DNA of 64,000 nucleotides from Staphylococcus schleiferi (lineage in GTDB: Bacteria; Bacillota; Bacilli; Staphylococcales; Staphylococcaceae). Below are positions 35,061 to 45,674 of this stretch, piece after piece. The stretch covers positions 1 to 64,000 of the forward strand of contig NZ_LR962863.1 of NCBI RefSeq assembly GCF_900458895.1, given 5' to 3'. Numbering within the stretch: position 1 is the stretch's first letter; each line of letters begins with the position of its first letter. Below the pieces are notes generated by a model. It saw only the letters and a list, made by a program, of their open reading frames with translations. It was not told where the DNA came from and did no database searches. Both the position numbers and the translations under genes were made by a program.

Positions 35061-36300
35061 ATGAATAATATAAATGTAGTAGAACTATTTGCTGGAGTTG
35101 GCGGTTTTCGTTTAGGTTTAGAACAAACAAAAAATCAAATTTTTGATGTCAACTGGGCAAATCAGTGGGAGCCTTCTCGTAAAGTACAACATGCTTTTGA
35201 TTGTTATAACAAGAGATTTAGTACTGGAGAACATGTAAATAAAGATATTGCAGAAGTTTCGGACATGGAAATGGCCCAAACAAATGCTGATATGATAGTT
35301 GGTGGTTTTCCTTGTCAAGACTATTCGGTTGCTCGTACCTTGAATGGTGAGCTAGGTATTGAAGGAAAAAAAGGAGTATTATTTTGGCAAATAATTCGAT
35401 TTATTCAAAATACCTATCCTAAATATTTATTACTAGAAAATGTGGATCGCTTGCTTAAGTCCCCGTCGACTCAAAGAGGTAGAGATTTTGCAGTTATGTT
35501 ATCTACTTTAAATGAGCTAGGTTACGATGTAGAGTGGAGAGTAATCAACGCTGCAGATTACGGTAATGCGCAAAGAAGAAGAAGGGTATTTATTTTTGGA
35601 TATAGACAAGATTTGAACTATAGTAACCAAATAAGTGAAGAATTACTTGAAGATATAGTATATAAAAAAGGAATGTTCGCTCAAGCTTTTCCAATAGAAA
35701 GTGAGCCGAATAAAAATAGAATAGCTCAAACTAGAATTTGGAACAATATAGTAGACGTATCAGACAATTTCAAGTTTCAATTTTATAATAGTGGTATTAT
35801 GAGGAATGGTAAAATACTAACTATTGATACAATACCTAAATATGAGAAAGCAAGGACGCTACAAGAAATTATAGAAGAGAATGTAGATGCAAGTTATTCA
35901 CTAAGCAAAGAGCAAATCGAAAAGTTTCGTTATCTAAGAGGCCCCAAAAAAAATCAAACGAACTACAAAGGAGGGTCACGAATACTACTTCTCGGAAGGT
36001 GGTATGTCAGAAACAGATTCTCTCGACTTACCAGCTAGAACGATGTTGACTAGTGAAGGCTCTGTGAACAGAAGTACACATTTTTTGAACATTGATGATA
36101 CTTACCGTACCTTAACTCCAGTTGAAGCTGAAAGATTAAATGGTTTTCCTGATGACTGGACTGATACAATGCCTGATAGAATGAGATTTTTCTGTATGGG
36201 AAATGCGTTAGTAGTACCTATTATAACGAGAATAGGTAACCAAATAGAAAGAATAGAAAACATGAATGGCGAATCTTTTAGCCAGTTAAAACTATTTTAA
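35061..36300 (+). CDS. C5-cytosine DNA methyltransferase, Sau3AI-type, frameshifted
   Basis: Protects GATC sites by C5-methylation in the Sau3AI system. Motifs in order: I (VELFAGVGGFRLGLE), IV (GGFPCQDYSV, catalytic Cys), VI (LENVDRLL), VIII (NAQRRRRVFIFG), then IX (LTPVEAERLNGFPDDW) and X (GNALVVP). The frame breaks near 35981-35982: AA where one A would read GGSRYYFSEGGMSETDS on into the second part. Corrected length is about 412 residues, normal. TTAGGAGGTCGCC is the ribosome site. Loss of the methylase beside an intact nuclease would be lethal, so an error is likely. Confidence 0.9.
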
Positions 36301-36358
36301 TCAGCGTGTTTTTATTAGGTACATAAATTCACTATATTTTAGGGGAACAACTTATTAA

Positions 36359-36410
36359 ATAGAATTGGTGATAAACGAAAATAGTTTTCGCCAATTCTAT
36401 TTTTTTGGAT
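36359..36410 (+). terminator. Terminator after the methylase gene
   Basis: Stem AGAATTGGTGA...AAC / GTTTTCGCCAATTCT with T7 tail. It closes the restriction-modification unit and separates it from the dpt genes. Confidence 0.87.
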
Positions 36411-36622
36411 TAATTTTAAAAGTAACTGTAAATAATTAAGTGCTAAAAGAAAATCGCACAGAGTGTGTTCCAACAGAGTATTAGTCTTGTATAAAAAGCC
36501 AATTTAACATATGAAGCTAAAAACAGAATTTTTCCAGATATTTTATATTGTAATATAGTTAAAGATAATGAATGTTGTGATATTATAAATTATAAGAAAA
36601 ATGTTTTAAAGGGTGGGATAAA

Positions 36623-36766
36623 TTGGTGACAAAACAAGAACTTGTACAAAATTTACAAAAATACTTGAAGTCTTTTGGATTGGGGCTAACGTTTAATAAT
36701 ATGGATGATATAGATACTAAATTATTAAATAAAGAAATTTACAAATTAAAACTAAAAAAAGTATAA
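36623..36766 (+). CDS. Small open frame before dptF, 47 residues
   Basis: TTG at 36623 with AAAGGGTGGG upstream gives a 47-residue charged protein, MVTKQELVQNLQKYLKSF at its start. All three frames are closed between 36764 and 36790, so it cannot be joined to dptF by a single shift. It may be a separate small protein or a leftover of an upstream gene. No family recognised. Confidence 0.4.
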   Translation: MVTKQELVQNLQKYLKSFGLGLTFNNMDDIDTKLLNKEIYKLKLKKV

Positions 36767-36783
36767 CTAATACTTAATTTTAA

Positions 36784-38514
36784 ATTCTTTCAAAATTAAA
36801 ATTTAAATTAGAGCAAATTCAAAAATATCATCATGATAGTGATTACAAAAAATTCGAGAATTATTTAAATGAAATCAATGCTTACAGCAATAAAATTACA
36901 GGAAATAACTCGAATAATTTTCAAAATATTATAAAATTTTTAAGTAGCTCCTCAAAAGAATCAATAGTGAATTCAGAAGTTTTTAGTGATTTTAATAATT
37001 ATATGCATGTAAAAAGGCCTATTCAAAATAAGTTAGAAAAAGCACTAATGAACCTTAAGTACAAGGAAAAAGGAATTATATTATTAGTAGGATCTGTAGG
37101 AGATGGTAAATCACATTTACTGTCATATTTTAATAAAAAAGAGCCTAATCTATTACAGGATGTAAAAATATACAATGATGCTACTGAAAGTAATAATCCA
37201 TATAAGACTGCGGTTGAAACATTAGCTAGTGAACTTGAAAATTACCATAAAGAAATTACAAAAAAACTAGTAATAGCTATTAATATAGGGATGTTGCATA
37301 ACTTAAAGGAATTTCTTATTAGGGAACAAGTTGAAATGGATGTAATAAATACTATAAAAAATAGTGATATTTTTAGTACGGACGGAATGAAAGAAGATTT
37401 ATATGAAGATAATGAAATTACAATAGTATCATTTATTAATGAAAAAACAAATGAAATATCCGAGGGAGAAATTAAGAACCGATTTATAAGTGATATATTT
37501 AGAAAAATATTCGGAGAAACTAATCAAAATCCTTTTTATAGAGCATTTATAGAGGATGAGGGTTTTTCCCGAAAAGAAGCTATTTATATAAATTATAAAT
37601 TAATGTTAGACAAAAATGTGCAAAAAACTGTGATACATTTATTGAATAAAATACAAATTGAAAATAAAAGAATATTATCTACAAGGTCATTATTAAATTT
37701 TATTTACGATATAATTGTTCCAGAAGGTATAGAAAGAGAAAATGACTCTATGCTAGTGAATTTACTTTTTAATAATTTGGATAAATCACAAATTTTAAAC
37801 TCAATTTCACAACATGATCCAGTATTATTTCAAGATAGTAAAATAGATGTTCTAAATATTGAACTTTATAATGCATTAGATTTACAAAGTAAGTGTAAAG
37901 AAATCTTTGGAGAAGAAACTTACTTAAAAGTTAGTGATTATTTATATCTTATAGAAGGATTGGCCCATAATCGTAAGTTTGAAATTATATTAAGGTTAGA
38001 TTATCTTTTTAATCATGAAAAGTATGAGCCGAGTATTTTTAGAGAATATGTTTACCTTTTAGAAAATTTGCCGAAAAATATTAAGTTAAAAAAAGATTTT
38101 GTTAATAAAATTTTGATTACTATCAATAACTGGAAAGGTTCCGCAAAAAGTGGTTTTATATATACCGAATCTTTAAAACCAGAGACAAATCTAAGGATAG
38201 GGTTAAAGTTTAACCCAAAGTTAAAAAATATTAAAATAACAAATAAATTAACATTAGAAGTTGAATTTAATATACAAGAAAATATTTATTTTTTAGAAGT
38301 AGATTATAACCTATATAAATTAATGGACAAAGTAGAAAAAGGTTATCTTTTAAAAGCACAAGATATACAGGAAACAGTTATTTTTTCTGAATTTATCGAT
38401 AATGTAGTGAATGATTTAGAGTCTACTGATGAAACGTTAATTAATATTCCTAATGCGAATGATACATTTGTAATTAGAGAGGGCTTTATTGGATATGAAA
38501 TTGAGAGGGTGTAA
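36784..38514 (+). CDS. dptF: DptF, ATPase of phosphorothioation-dependent restriction; start unclear
   Basis: Part of the DptFGH (DndFGH) complex that attacks DNA lacking phosphorothioate modification. P-loop GSVGDGKS lies about 42-49 residues after the GTG at 36967, followed by IYNDATESNNP and INIGMLHNLKEFL, which I know from DptF. The GTG gives 515 residues but has no ribosome site. The frame is open back to 36784 with coding-like text (FQNIIKFLSSSSKES) and no ATG, GTG or TTG. So the true start is missing or was lost. dptG starts two bases after the stop. Confidence 0.82.
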   Translation: MLSKLKFKLEQIQKYHHDSDYKKFENYLNEINAYSNKITGNNSNNFQNIIKFLSSSSKESIVNSEVFSDFNNYMHVKRPIQNKLEKALMNLKYKEKGIILLVGSVGDGKSHLLSYFNKKEPNLLQDVKIYNDATESNNPYKTAVETLASELENYHKEITKKLVIAINIGMLHNLKEFLIREQVEMDVINTIKNSDIFSTDGMKEDLYEDNEITIVSFINEKTNEISEGEIKNRFISDIFRKIFGETNQNPFYRAFIEDEGFSRKEAIYINYKLMLDKNVQKTVIHLLNKIQIENKRILSTRSLLNFIYDIIVPEGIERENDSMLVNLLFNNLDKSQILNSISQHDPVLFQDSKIDVLNIELYNALDLQSKCKEIFGEETYLKVSDYLYLIEGLAHNRKFEIILRLDYLFNHEKYEPSIFREYVYLLENLPKNIKLKKDFVNKILITINNWKGSAKSGFIYTESLKPETNLRIGLKFNPKLKNIKITNKLTLEVEFNIQENIYFLEVDYNLYKLMDKVEKGYLLKAQDIQETVIFSEFIDNVVNDLESTDETLINIPNANDTFVIREGFIGYEIERV

Positions 38515-38516
38515 TA

Positions 38517-39871
38517 ATGGAAAGTGCAAGTACATTTATAATTAATAAATTAGCTTTGAATAAAGAAAAAACAAGATATACTCGTAATTTCAAGTATAAA
38601 ATATATCCATTTTTTACTAGGGAACCAGAACGTGCGCAATTTAAAGGTGGCTTTACTCCTATTATAGGGGCGATTTCAAGAAGTGTTTGAATTTAAAAAT
38701 TGATTATAACGAGAAAGACTATAATATAGAGGATATATATAATAGTGTAGAGGCAGTTTCGAATTTGAGCGATGAAGATAAAATTAAATTCTTAAATAAA
38801 GTATTTGGTTATAACAATATTCATTTTATTAATCATCCCTATTTAGTTAATTACTATCCTCTTACTAATGGCCCTGAGAAAACAGGGGAAATACAAATAG
38901 CTCAATATATTACTGAAATCTTTAATTTAGAAAAAAATAATAGATGGTGTCAATTTATAGGAGATAAACAAACCAAAAATCTAGTAGAAAAAATTCTTTT
39001 AGAATCAATTGAACAGCTACCAACTACTAAAAACAAAAACCCTTTTAAATCTATTTTAAGAGATGAATTTAAAGAGAAAAATGATGATTTAAATTATTTA
39101 TTAAAACATAAAGAGTTTGCATTAAAAAATATCGATAAATTTTTTGCATTTTATTATTTTCAACATATTATTCAGACGATTTTGAACTTAAATAACACTG
39201 GTAATTTAATAAATGGCACACGGATATATCCTCTATATTTCACTTTAGAAACTGAAAAGTTAACTTCTAGTAGAAAAACTAATATAAATGGTTATAATCA
39301 GATAGCTGCGTTGAAGAATTACACATTAGTAAATGATAATCTATTGGGCTATTTAAATGATATGATAAACATAATTAATAATGATACAAAATTTTACACT
39401 TTGACAGAATTATTAAATTTACCCTTTAATCAAAGACTAGAACTCAATAAAGAACTCAAAATAGTTTTAAATAAATACAAATGCATTAATATGAAGGATG
39501 AGGAATTGAGTGAGGATTTATTAACTAACATAGAAATATTTAAAAAGTGGTTAAGTGAGGATTTAGCAAAAGAAACGGTTTATAGGTATCACCTTTCAGT
39601 TGAAGATATTGGTAACTATATGTTTTTAAAAAATAGAGGTTCCTTGGGTAAAACTTTAACTTTAAAAAAGGAAATGCTAATACTTCTTACAGCTATAATT
39701 GTAAAAGAAGAAAAAATGCTGATTAAGGATGTATTTATAGAGTTCGAAAAAAGAGGCGTATTTTTCGATAGATATACTCGAGAAGAAGTAGCATCATTTT
39801 ACGAAAAAATGAACATATTAGATAAAAAGAGCGATAGTGGGGATGTAAAATATGTTAAATCAGTTCTATAG
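38517..39871 (+). CDS. dptG: DptG, phosphorothioation-dependent restriction subunit, frameshifted
   Basis: Middle gene of dptFGH; no enzymatic motif, length about 451 residues after correction. ATG at 38517 (GAGAGGGTG upstream) reads to a stop at 38688-38690; the remaining 394 codons continue in another frame from 38687. Adding one T to the TTT at 38686-38688 joins SRSV to LNLKIDYNEKDY. Overlaps dptH by 20 bases. Assignment rests on position between dptF and dptH and on resemblance to DptG; alone it would be hard to name. Confidence 0.78.
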
Positions 39872-42800
39872 TTATTTGAATAAAGAGTTATTTAAATATA
39901 TCGAAAAATCTGAAGCTCATCCAGGTGATCGATTTTATTTAATTATGGATAGTGATGATGAGTTGCGAAAATTGAAAAATGTGATACATCATTCAGAAGA
40001 AGCAAAGGTACATAATTTTTATAGTAAAGAATTTAATTATGAAACCCTGTACTGTATGATAAATGAGAAAAAAGTAGTGTTTGTTTTTGCTGATGACGGT
40101 ATTACTCATGATTTTCTAGTAACAGTAAGAAATAAGGTTTCTTTACAAGAAGATGAATGGGCTAACTCTATAGCCATTTTCTTTATTAAAGATGATTTAG
40201 ATAGTATAACAGGTGGTGCTTTTAATCTCTCTAAAAGGGGCGCCCCATTTCATAACAAGTCATTACGAACTAACTTAGCCAATATATTAAAAAAAGAAAG
40301 CGATAAGTTAGGCGATGAAGAAGTTGAAATATTAAAGTTCGTTGTTGATAAGAATTTTGATGATGAACTAGTTAGGTATGCATTGATTGACTTCGAAGCG
40401 GTTTATAGCATAATTGAACAAGGTTTTATTAGTAAAGATGATTATTTTAGATTGGGTTTGTTCAAAGATAAACAAATTAATACCTATAAAGATAAAGAGA
40501 TTTTTAAAAGATTAGAAGAAAATAGACAGCTATTTGACGTTGTTCAGTCTATTCATGAAAGAGGAACTACTAAAGAAGAAATAAAGGAAAAATTTGAGGG
40601 TAATGCAATAAAGTCTTTAGAAAAAGATCAATGGTATGAAACTGAATTTGAAGTAGTAAAGAGAAGTAAAGACGCTAATGATGAGAGGAAAAAAGTTCAA
40701 ATAGAATTTCTTGAAGAAGAATTTAGAAAGCAGTTTAAAAATATCGAAATTTGGGATAAGTCAGCAGGACATACAAAGACCAAAAAAAGGGAAAGAAATA
40801 TAATTATATTTAAGAATAAAGAGTCAATAAACAGACTTATTTTGCCTTTTAGTAGGATAATTGACATAAATACAAACAATATTGTTACTCGTGGTATTAA
40901 ACTACTAGATTTAAGTAATAATAAAAAAGTCGACATTAAATTCTCTACCCGTAATAAAAGCGACTTAGTTTTGGATTTAAGCCAGTTAGACTCTGAAAAT
41001 GAGTATTATTTCGAATTCACTTATAGACATAATAATAGTAGCTCACTATCTTTTAAATTTAAAATACTATTAATAAATTTTGAAGAAAAATTGATTGGAC
41101 ACATTAAAACTAAATATAATTTGAAATATGATAATAAGGATAAAAAGGTTGAATTTAGTATAGCTGGAGTAAATAGCTTGCTGAAATTAAATGAATGTAA
41201 TGAGCATAAAGTAGTAGTAAATGAAGTTGGAGAAAATTATTCGCCACAAGATTATTCCAGTTATGATTTTTCACCCCTAGTAAAAAAGGATAATGATAAC
41301 ATTTATATGGTTTTAAAAATTAATAACGTATCCTATAAATTCAAGTTGAAAGAAGTTCTCAATAAGCCTGTTCCTTTGAGTAGCATAAGTCTATTAAGGT
41401 TAATATATAATCAACAAGTATCTGGAAGTCTTGATGAGAATTTAGTTAAAGTAGGTACAGAAGAGTTTTACCTATACAATGATTTTAAAGAAACTATAAA
41501 AATCGAAGATAAAATGATTAAAGAAAATTATATGACCATTAGATTTGAAAGCGATATAATGACTGGGAAACAGCTTGAACTAGATAATCAAATTTTAGAA
41601 GCCTATACAAATTTTTGTGAATTAATTTTATCCAAAAATACATTACCAAGTTTATTATATTATGATCAAGAAGTAATAGAATGTGCAGAAAAATATTGTA
41701 AAGCTGTTGAAGAAGTTTTAATCGGTTTAAAAGATAATGAAAAAATCATTGATAAAAAGGTATTAAACCTCCATGAATTAGGAGTTGTTTATAAAAACGA
41801 AAATATCTATTTATCAGCGCTACACCCTTTAATTGTTAGATATGAAATTGAAAAAACTAAATCTTTTATGCAAGGTGTTACAAACGAAAAAGTCTTTGTT
41901 AAGTATAATCCTTCAAGTTTACTGCCTTATTATGTAGATAATCAAAGTAATTTTTATTTTTCAGAAGTATCTGATTCCAACTTTAGATGGCTAATATATA
42001 AGCCATATGAATCTTCTAATAAAATGACTTCAGAAAAAATGAGATATATTATAAAAACAAGAATGTTTGATTTTAAGGTGCATTTTAATTATTTATTCAG
42101 TGTTAATCCAAATTTTTCGTTTAAGGTTAAATTTTCTGGAATAAAAGATAAAAAGGTGGCTATACAAGGGATAATAGATTATATATTTGAAGAGCTTAAA
42201 GGTGCTTCTAATTTATATAAAGTTAACTCGATAGATGCTTATTTTGACAAAAGCGAAAACATTGATGAGATATTTAATTTTTACAATATTTTATCTTATA
42301 ATGAATTGAATGATTTATTTGATATTTCTGTACCAAGTAAAGTCAAAAGAAAGTTTGAAGAAGAAGATGTTATTGAATTATTAAAAAGAAAAATTAATAT
42401 TTTTACTACTAATAACAAGATATTAACGCATATAACATTTTTTAATTTTAATCAGCCACCTAAATTTAGTTTTAACAATTTGAATGAAATAGAATCATCT
42501 GTTACTAACAAAGGCTTACTTTCTAGTGTAAGTTATACTCAATTGGGCGATACTTATCTCTCTGGGTTTGGTATTAAGGGAATTTCAGATGATTACTTAT
42601 TAATTAATAGTGCAAAACTTTGGAATAGCTTTGTTTCGAATAATCAAAATCATCATTTAAATCCTTATAAAGTTAATGAGGGTATTGTTAATAATATTAG
42701 TAGTATTGAAAATCAAAATTTAGAAGAAGTATTCAATAACACCAACTGGGTTACCTTTATAGACCCATCTGTAGATTTATCCTATTTTAATAATGAAGAT

Positions 42801-45083
42801 TATAATCTATATATTATTCACTATAATGATCAAACTTCTTCCTTTAATTATGAGTCTATAACTGTAACAAATAATACTATGCAATACAGTAATATTTTAA
42901 AAGAATTTTTATACAAAGTTAATGTTAATTATGAGCCTAAAAATATAGAAAACATTATACGTTCCTTTAACATCCTAAACGGCGAATGGTTATTAAAAGT
43001 TATTGGAAGTAAATCATCACGTGGACATGCTACTAATAATTCTGTAAAAGAGAAACTAAGTATTGTTTCTGCATACAAACAAGTTTTAGCAATTTTAGAT
43101 AATGATTATATTAAATGGATACCTATTTCTTTAGAAGAAATAATAAGGGTGAGTAGACAACAAGGTCTTGAATCCAGTTCAGACATTTTTTCGGCAAAAG
43201 AATTAAACTATCAAGGATCTATATCGGATGATTTATTATTTATTGGATTGGAATACGACAAGTCTGAAGTAACTGTTCACTTTATGCCAGTAGAAGTAAA
43301 AGTTGGAATAAACAATAGTAATGTCGTTTCTAAAGCTAAGTCTCAAGTCTCACATTTATATAATTTATTAAATGAAGAGATAATAATTGATTCAGAAGAA
43401 AAGTTAAATCAAAATTTTTATAGACAGTTTTTCTTAAATCTTTATTTTGGTAACTTAAAAAAATTCCTGGAAAATGGAGTTATTGATAGCGAAGACTATC
43501 TAAAGATTTTTAACGACAAATCAACGATAATGAATAATCAAATTAAGTATTCAAGTGCAATTAATGAAAATTATGGTAAAGGTATGATTGTACTATTTAC
43601 AGAAGAAAATCCATACAGAAAAGTATTGATAGATCAAAAAGATAAAGTCATCGAAGTTCATTATAATCAATTAGATGCCTACGAAGATGCAGAAAAATCA
43701 TTAAGCAAAGTTAAGAAAGAAGTGGCTAGTGGTACTAAAGGTATAGATTTAAAGCTGTTGCTTTCGCAGTATGTTGATGAAGTTAAAAACTCTAATAATA
43801 TATATCCAATAGTTGAAGATGAACACAAACCATTGAAAGAAATCAATGACAAACTAAAAGAAATAAATGTCGAAAGTAGCGAATTAAATTTTGAGAAAGA
43901 AATATTAGGCAATGAGAAAGATAAAAACAAAGAAGAGTATTTATTAGATATAGAAAATGAAAATAGAGATTTGAAAAATATACGTATCCCATTGGGTAGT
44001 ATAGTGGGGAGTAACCAAACTTTATACTGGGAATATGGCAATCCTAAATTATCAAATAGACATCTATTAATAAGTGGTAAATCTGGCCAAGGAAAAACGT
44101 ATTTCATGCAATGCTTATTATATGAGATGGCAAAAGCTAAGATTGATAGCTTAGTTATTGATTATACCGATGGATTTTTATTACATCAATTAGAGAGTGA
44201 TTTTGTGGAAACTTTAGGTGATGACTTAGTAAATAAATATATTTTTAAAGATAAGTTACCAATTAATCCTTTTAAAAAGAAAGAAATTGATTTAGGTGGT
44301 TTTAAAGTTCCTGAAGAAAATGATGATGTAGCAGATAGAGTTGTTCAAAATATAGACTTTGTATTTAATTTGGGTATACAACAAAGTAGTTTATTGAAGG
44401 AAGCTATTATAGAAGGGCTAAATATATACGGAGAAAGTTTTACGTTTACTAAACTTAAGAATCGACTTATTGAAAGTGAAGATAACTCGTCATTAAAACT
44501 TGTGGGTAGAATAAGTAAATTGCTCGATAAGGATCCATTTTTATATGACAAAAATAACTTTTCTTGGAATCAAATATTTAGCAACCAAGGAAAAGTGCAT
44601 ATTTTTCAATTAAAAGGTTATGTAGCAGATATTCAAAAAATTATTACAGAATTCATTTTATGGGATTTATATAATTATACTGAAAGTAATGGCGATAAGG
44701 ACACGCCAATACCAGTATTGTTGGATGAGATGCAAAATCTTAACCATAAAGAAAGTTCTCCTACCACAAAGATATTAAAAGAAGGAAGAAAGTTTGGTTG
44801 GTCTTCATGGTTAGCTACACAATCAATAAGCAGTATAAAAAATAGTGGGGATATTTCTTCTTTATTTAATGCTGCTCTTCAAATACACTTTGCACCTCCT
44901 GAAGATCAAATTAATTTTATAAGTAAAATGATTACCTCAGATAATAATATAAGAAAGCAACTAGAAAATGATCTTTCAAAATTAGGTAAAGGCGAATGTC
45001 TAGTTAACGGATATGCAAATATCAACGGTGAGCTAAGAAAAATAGTGGAAAAAATTAAAGTTAGCCCTTTTAGCAAAAGATAA
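39852..45083 (+). CDS. dptH: DptH, HerA/FtsK-like ATPase of phosphorothioation-dependent restriction
   Basis: 1743 residues, the usual very large DptH. The N-terminal three quarters have no motif I can name. The C-terminal part is a RecA-like motor: Walker A GKSGQGKT at 1409-1416, IDYTDGF soon after, Walker B LLDEMQN with Asp1625/Glu1626, then ATQSISSIKN and the typical end. It is expected to translocate or cut DNA with DptF and DptG. The frame is intact over 5.2 kb and AT-rich like its neighbours (lower GC than the core genes), which fits acquisition. Confidence 0.88.
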   Translation: MLNQFYSYLNKELFKYIEKSEAHPGDRFYLIMDSDDELRKLKNVIHHSEEAKVHNFYSKEFNYETLYCMINEKKVVFVFADDGITHDFLVTVRNKVSLQEDEWANSIAIFFIKDDLDSITGGAFNLSKRGAPFHNKSLRTNLANILKKESDKLGDEEVEILKFVVDKNFDDELVRYALIDFEAVYSIIEQGFISKDDYFRLGLFKDKQINTYKDKEIFKRLEENRQLFDVVQSIHERGTTKEEIKEKFEGNAIKSLEKDQWYETEFEVVKRSKDANDERKKVQIEFLEEEFRKQFKNIEIWDKSAGHTKTKKRERNIIIFKNKESINRLILPFSRIIDINTNNIVTRGIKLLDLSNNKKVDIKFSTRNKSDLVLDLSQLDSENEYYFEFTYRHNNSSSLSFKFKILLINFEEKLIGHIKTKYNLKYDNKDKKVEFSIAGVNSLLKLNECNEHKVVVNEVGENYSPQDYSSYDFSPLVKKDNDNIYMVLKINNVSYKFKLKEVLNKPVPLSSISLLRLIYNQQVSGSLDENLVKVGTEEFYLYNDFKETIKIEDKMIKENYMTIRFESDIMTGKQLELDNQILEAYTNFCELILSKNTLPSLLYYDQEVIECAEKYCKAVEEVLIGLKDNEKIIDKKVLNLHELGVVYKNENIYLSALHPLIVRYEIEKTKSFMQGVTNEKVFVKYNPSSLLPYYVDNQSNFYFSEVSDSNFRWLIYKPYESSNKMTSEKMRYIIKTRMFDFKVHFNYLFSVNPNFSFKVKFSGIKDKKVAIQGIIDYIFEELKGASNLYKVNSIDAYFDKSENIDEIFNFYNILSYNELNDLFDISVPSKVKRKFEEEDVIELLKRKINIFTTNNKILTHITFFNFNQPPKFSFNNLNEIESSVTNKGLLSSVSYTQLGDTYLSGFGIKGISDDYLLINSAKLWNSFVSNNQNHHLNPYKVNEGIVNNISSIENQNLEEVFNNTNWVTFIDPSVDLSYFNNEDYNLYIIHYNDQTSSFNYESITVTNNTMQYSNILKEFLYKVNVNYEPKNIENIIRSFNILNGEWLLKVIGSKSSRGHATNNSVKEKLSIVSAYKQVLAILDNDYIKWIPISLEEIIRVSRQQGLESSSDIFSAKELNYQGSISDDLLFIGLEYDKSEVTVHFMPVEVKVGINNSNVVSKAKSQVSHLYNLLNEEIIIDSEEKLNQNFYRQFFLNLYFGNLKKFLENGVIDSEDYLKIFNDKSTIMNNQIKYSSAINENYGKGMIVLFTEENPYRKVLIDQKDKVIEVHYNQLDAYEDAEKSLSKVKKEVASGTKGIDLKLLLSQYVDEVKNSNNIYPIVEDEHKPLKEINDKLKEINVESSELNFEKEILGNEKDKNKEEYLLDIENENRDLKNIRIPLGSIVGSNQTLYWEYGNPKLSNRHLLISGKSGQGKTYFMQCLLYEMAKAKIDSLVIDYTDGFLLHQLESDFVETLGDDLVNKYIFKDKLPINPFKKKEIDLGGFKVPEENDDVADRVVQNIDFVFNLGIQQSSLLKEAIIEGLNIYGESFTFTKLKNRLIESEDNSSLKLVGRISKLLDKDPFLYDKNNFSWNQIFSNQGKVHIFQLKGYVADIQKIITEFILWDLYNYTESNGDKDTPIPVLLDEMQNLNHKESSPTTKILKEGRKFGWSSWLATQSISSIKNSGDISSLFNAALQIHFAPPEDQINFISKMITSDNNIRKQLENDLSKLGKGECLVNGYANINGELRKIVEKIKVSPFSKR

Positions 45084-45674
45084 TTTATCATAAGATTATA
45101 ATTTTATTTTAATTATAAAACGAGCTGAATTTTTTTGAGTTGTAGAAAATGTCTTCAAATATGAAGGTTTTGAAGGCTGTTTACTACATAAAACCATAAT
45201 TTATAGTATAAGTAGACATGCTATACTGATTTAATAGATTGGACTGATGGACTTAGTGATTCAATTTCATCAGTCCGATTTTTTTCTATGAGTAAAAAAA
45301 TCAATCAGAAAAGCTTTTTAAAGACAAAATATTCAATTCTCTAAAAGTACCAAAAGAAAGTCGTAAATGGGATTGCCTGAATCGCATTTCTCAATCGCAT
45401 CAAAAAAGCTAATTTAATACTGCACTTATAAACTCTTTTAAGAGTTTATTTTGGTTGTGTAAATGGCGGTTAAAAAATGTAGGAAAATGACGGAATAAAA
45501 ATGCTGTTTTTCCCGCATTTTTTAATTATTTTTCTCTTATAGCTTATAGATTTCCTTGCTAATGATTAGAAAAGAAATTACATTCTATTTCAAGTATTAA
45601 ATATATGAAAAGTGATTTACCATTTTCAAACTGCTAGAAAGTGATAATCTCAATTCACCATAATTATTGATGTA
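45084..45674. other. Intergenic region after dptH
   Basis: About 590 AT-rich bases with no gene. A hairpin GGACTGATG / CATCAGTCC with T7 tail at 45239-45288 is the likely dpt terminator. TTATCATAAG at 45086-45095 loosely recalls the rlmH attachment core, but the match is too short to call a second site. Confidence 0.6.
45239..45288 (+). terminator. Terminator downstream of dptH
   Basis: TTGGACTGATG / CATCAGTCCGA stem with a loop of about 20 bases and a T7 run. Confidence 0.75.

Noticed and set aside
36623..36990. Joining the 47-residue frame to dptF by one frameshift
   Set aside because: All three frames contain stops between 36764 and 36790.
45084..45100. TTATCATAAGATTA as a right-hand SCC attachment site
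   Set aside because: Only about eight bases agree with the rlmH end; AT-rich chance match.
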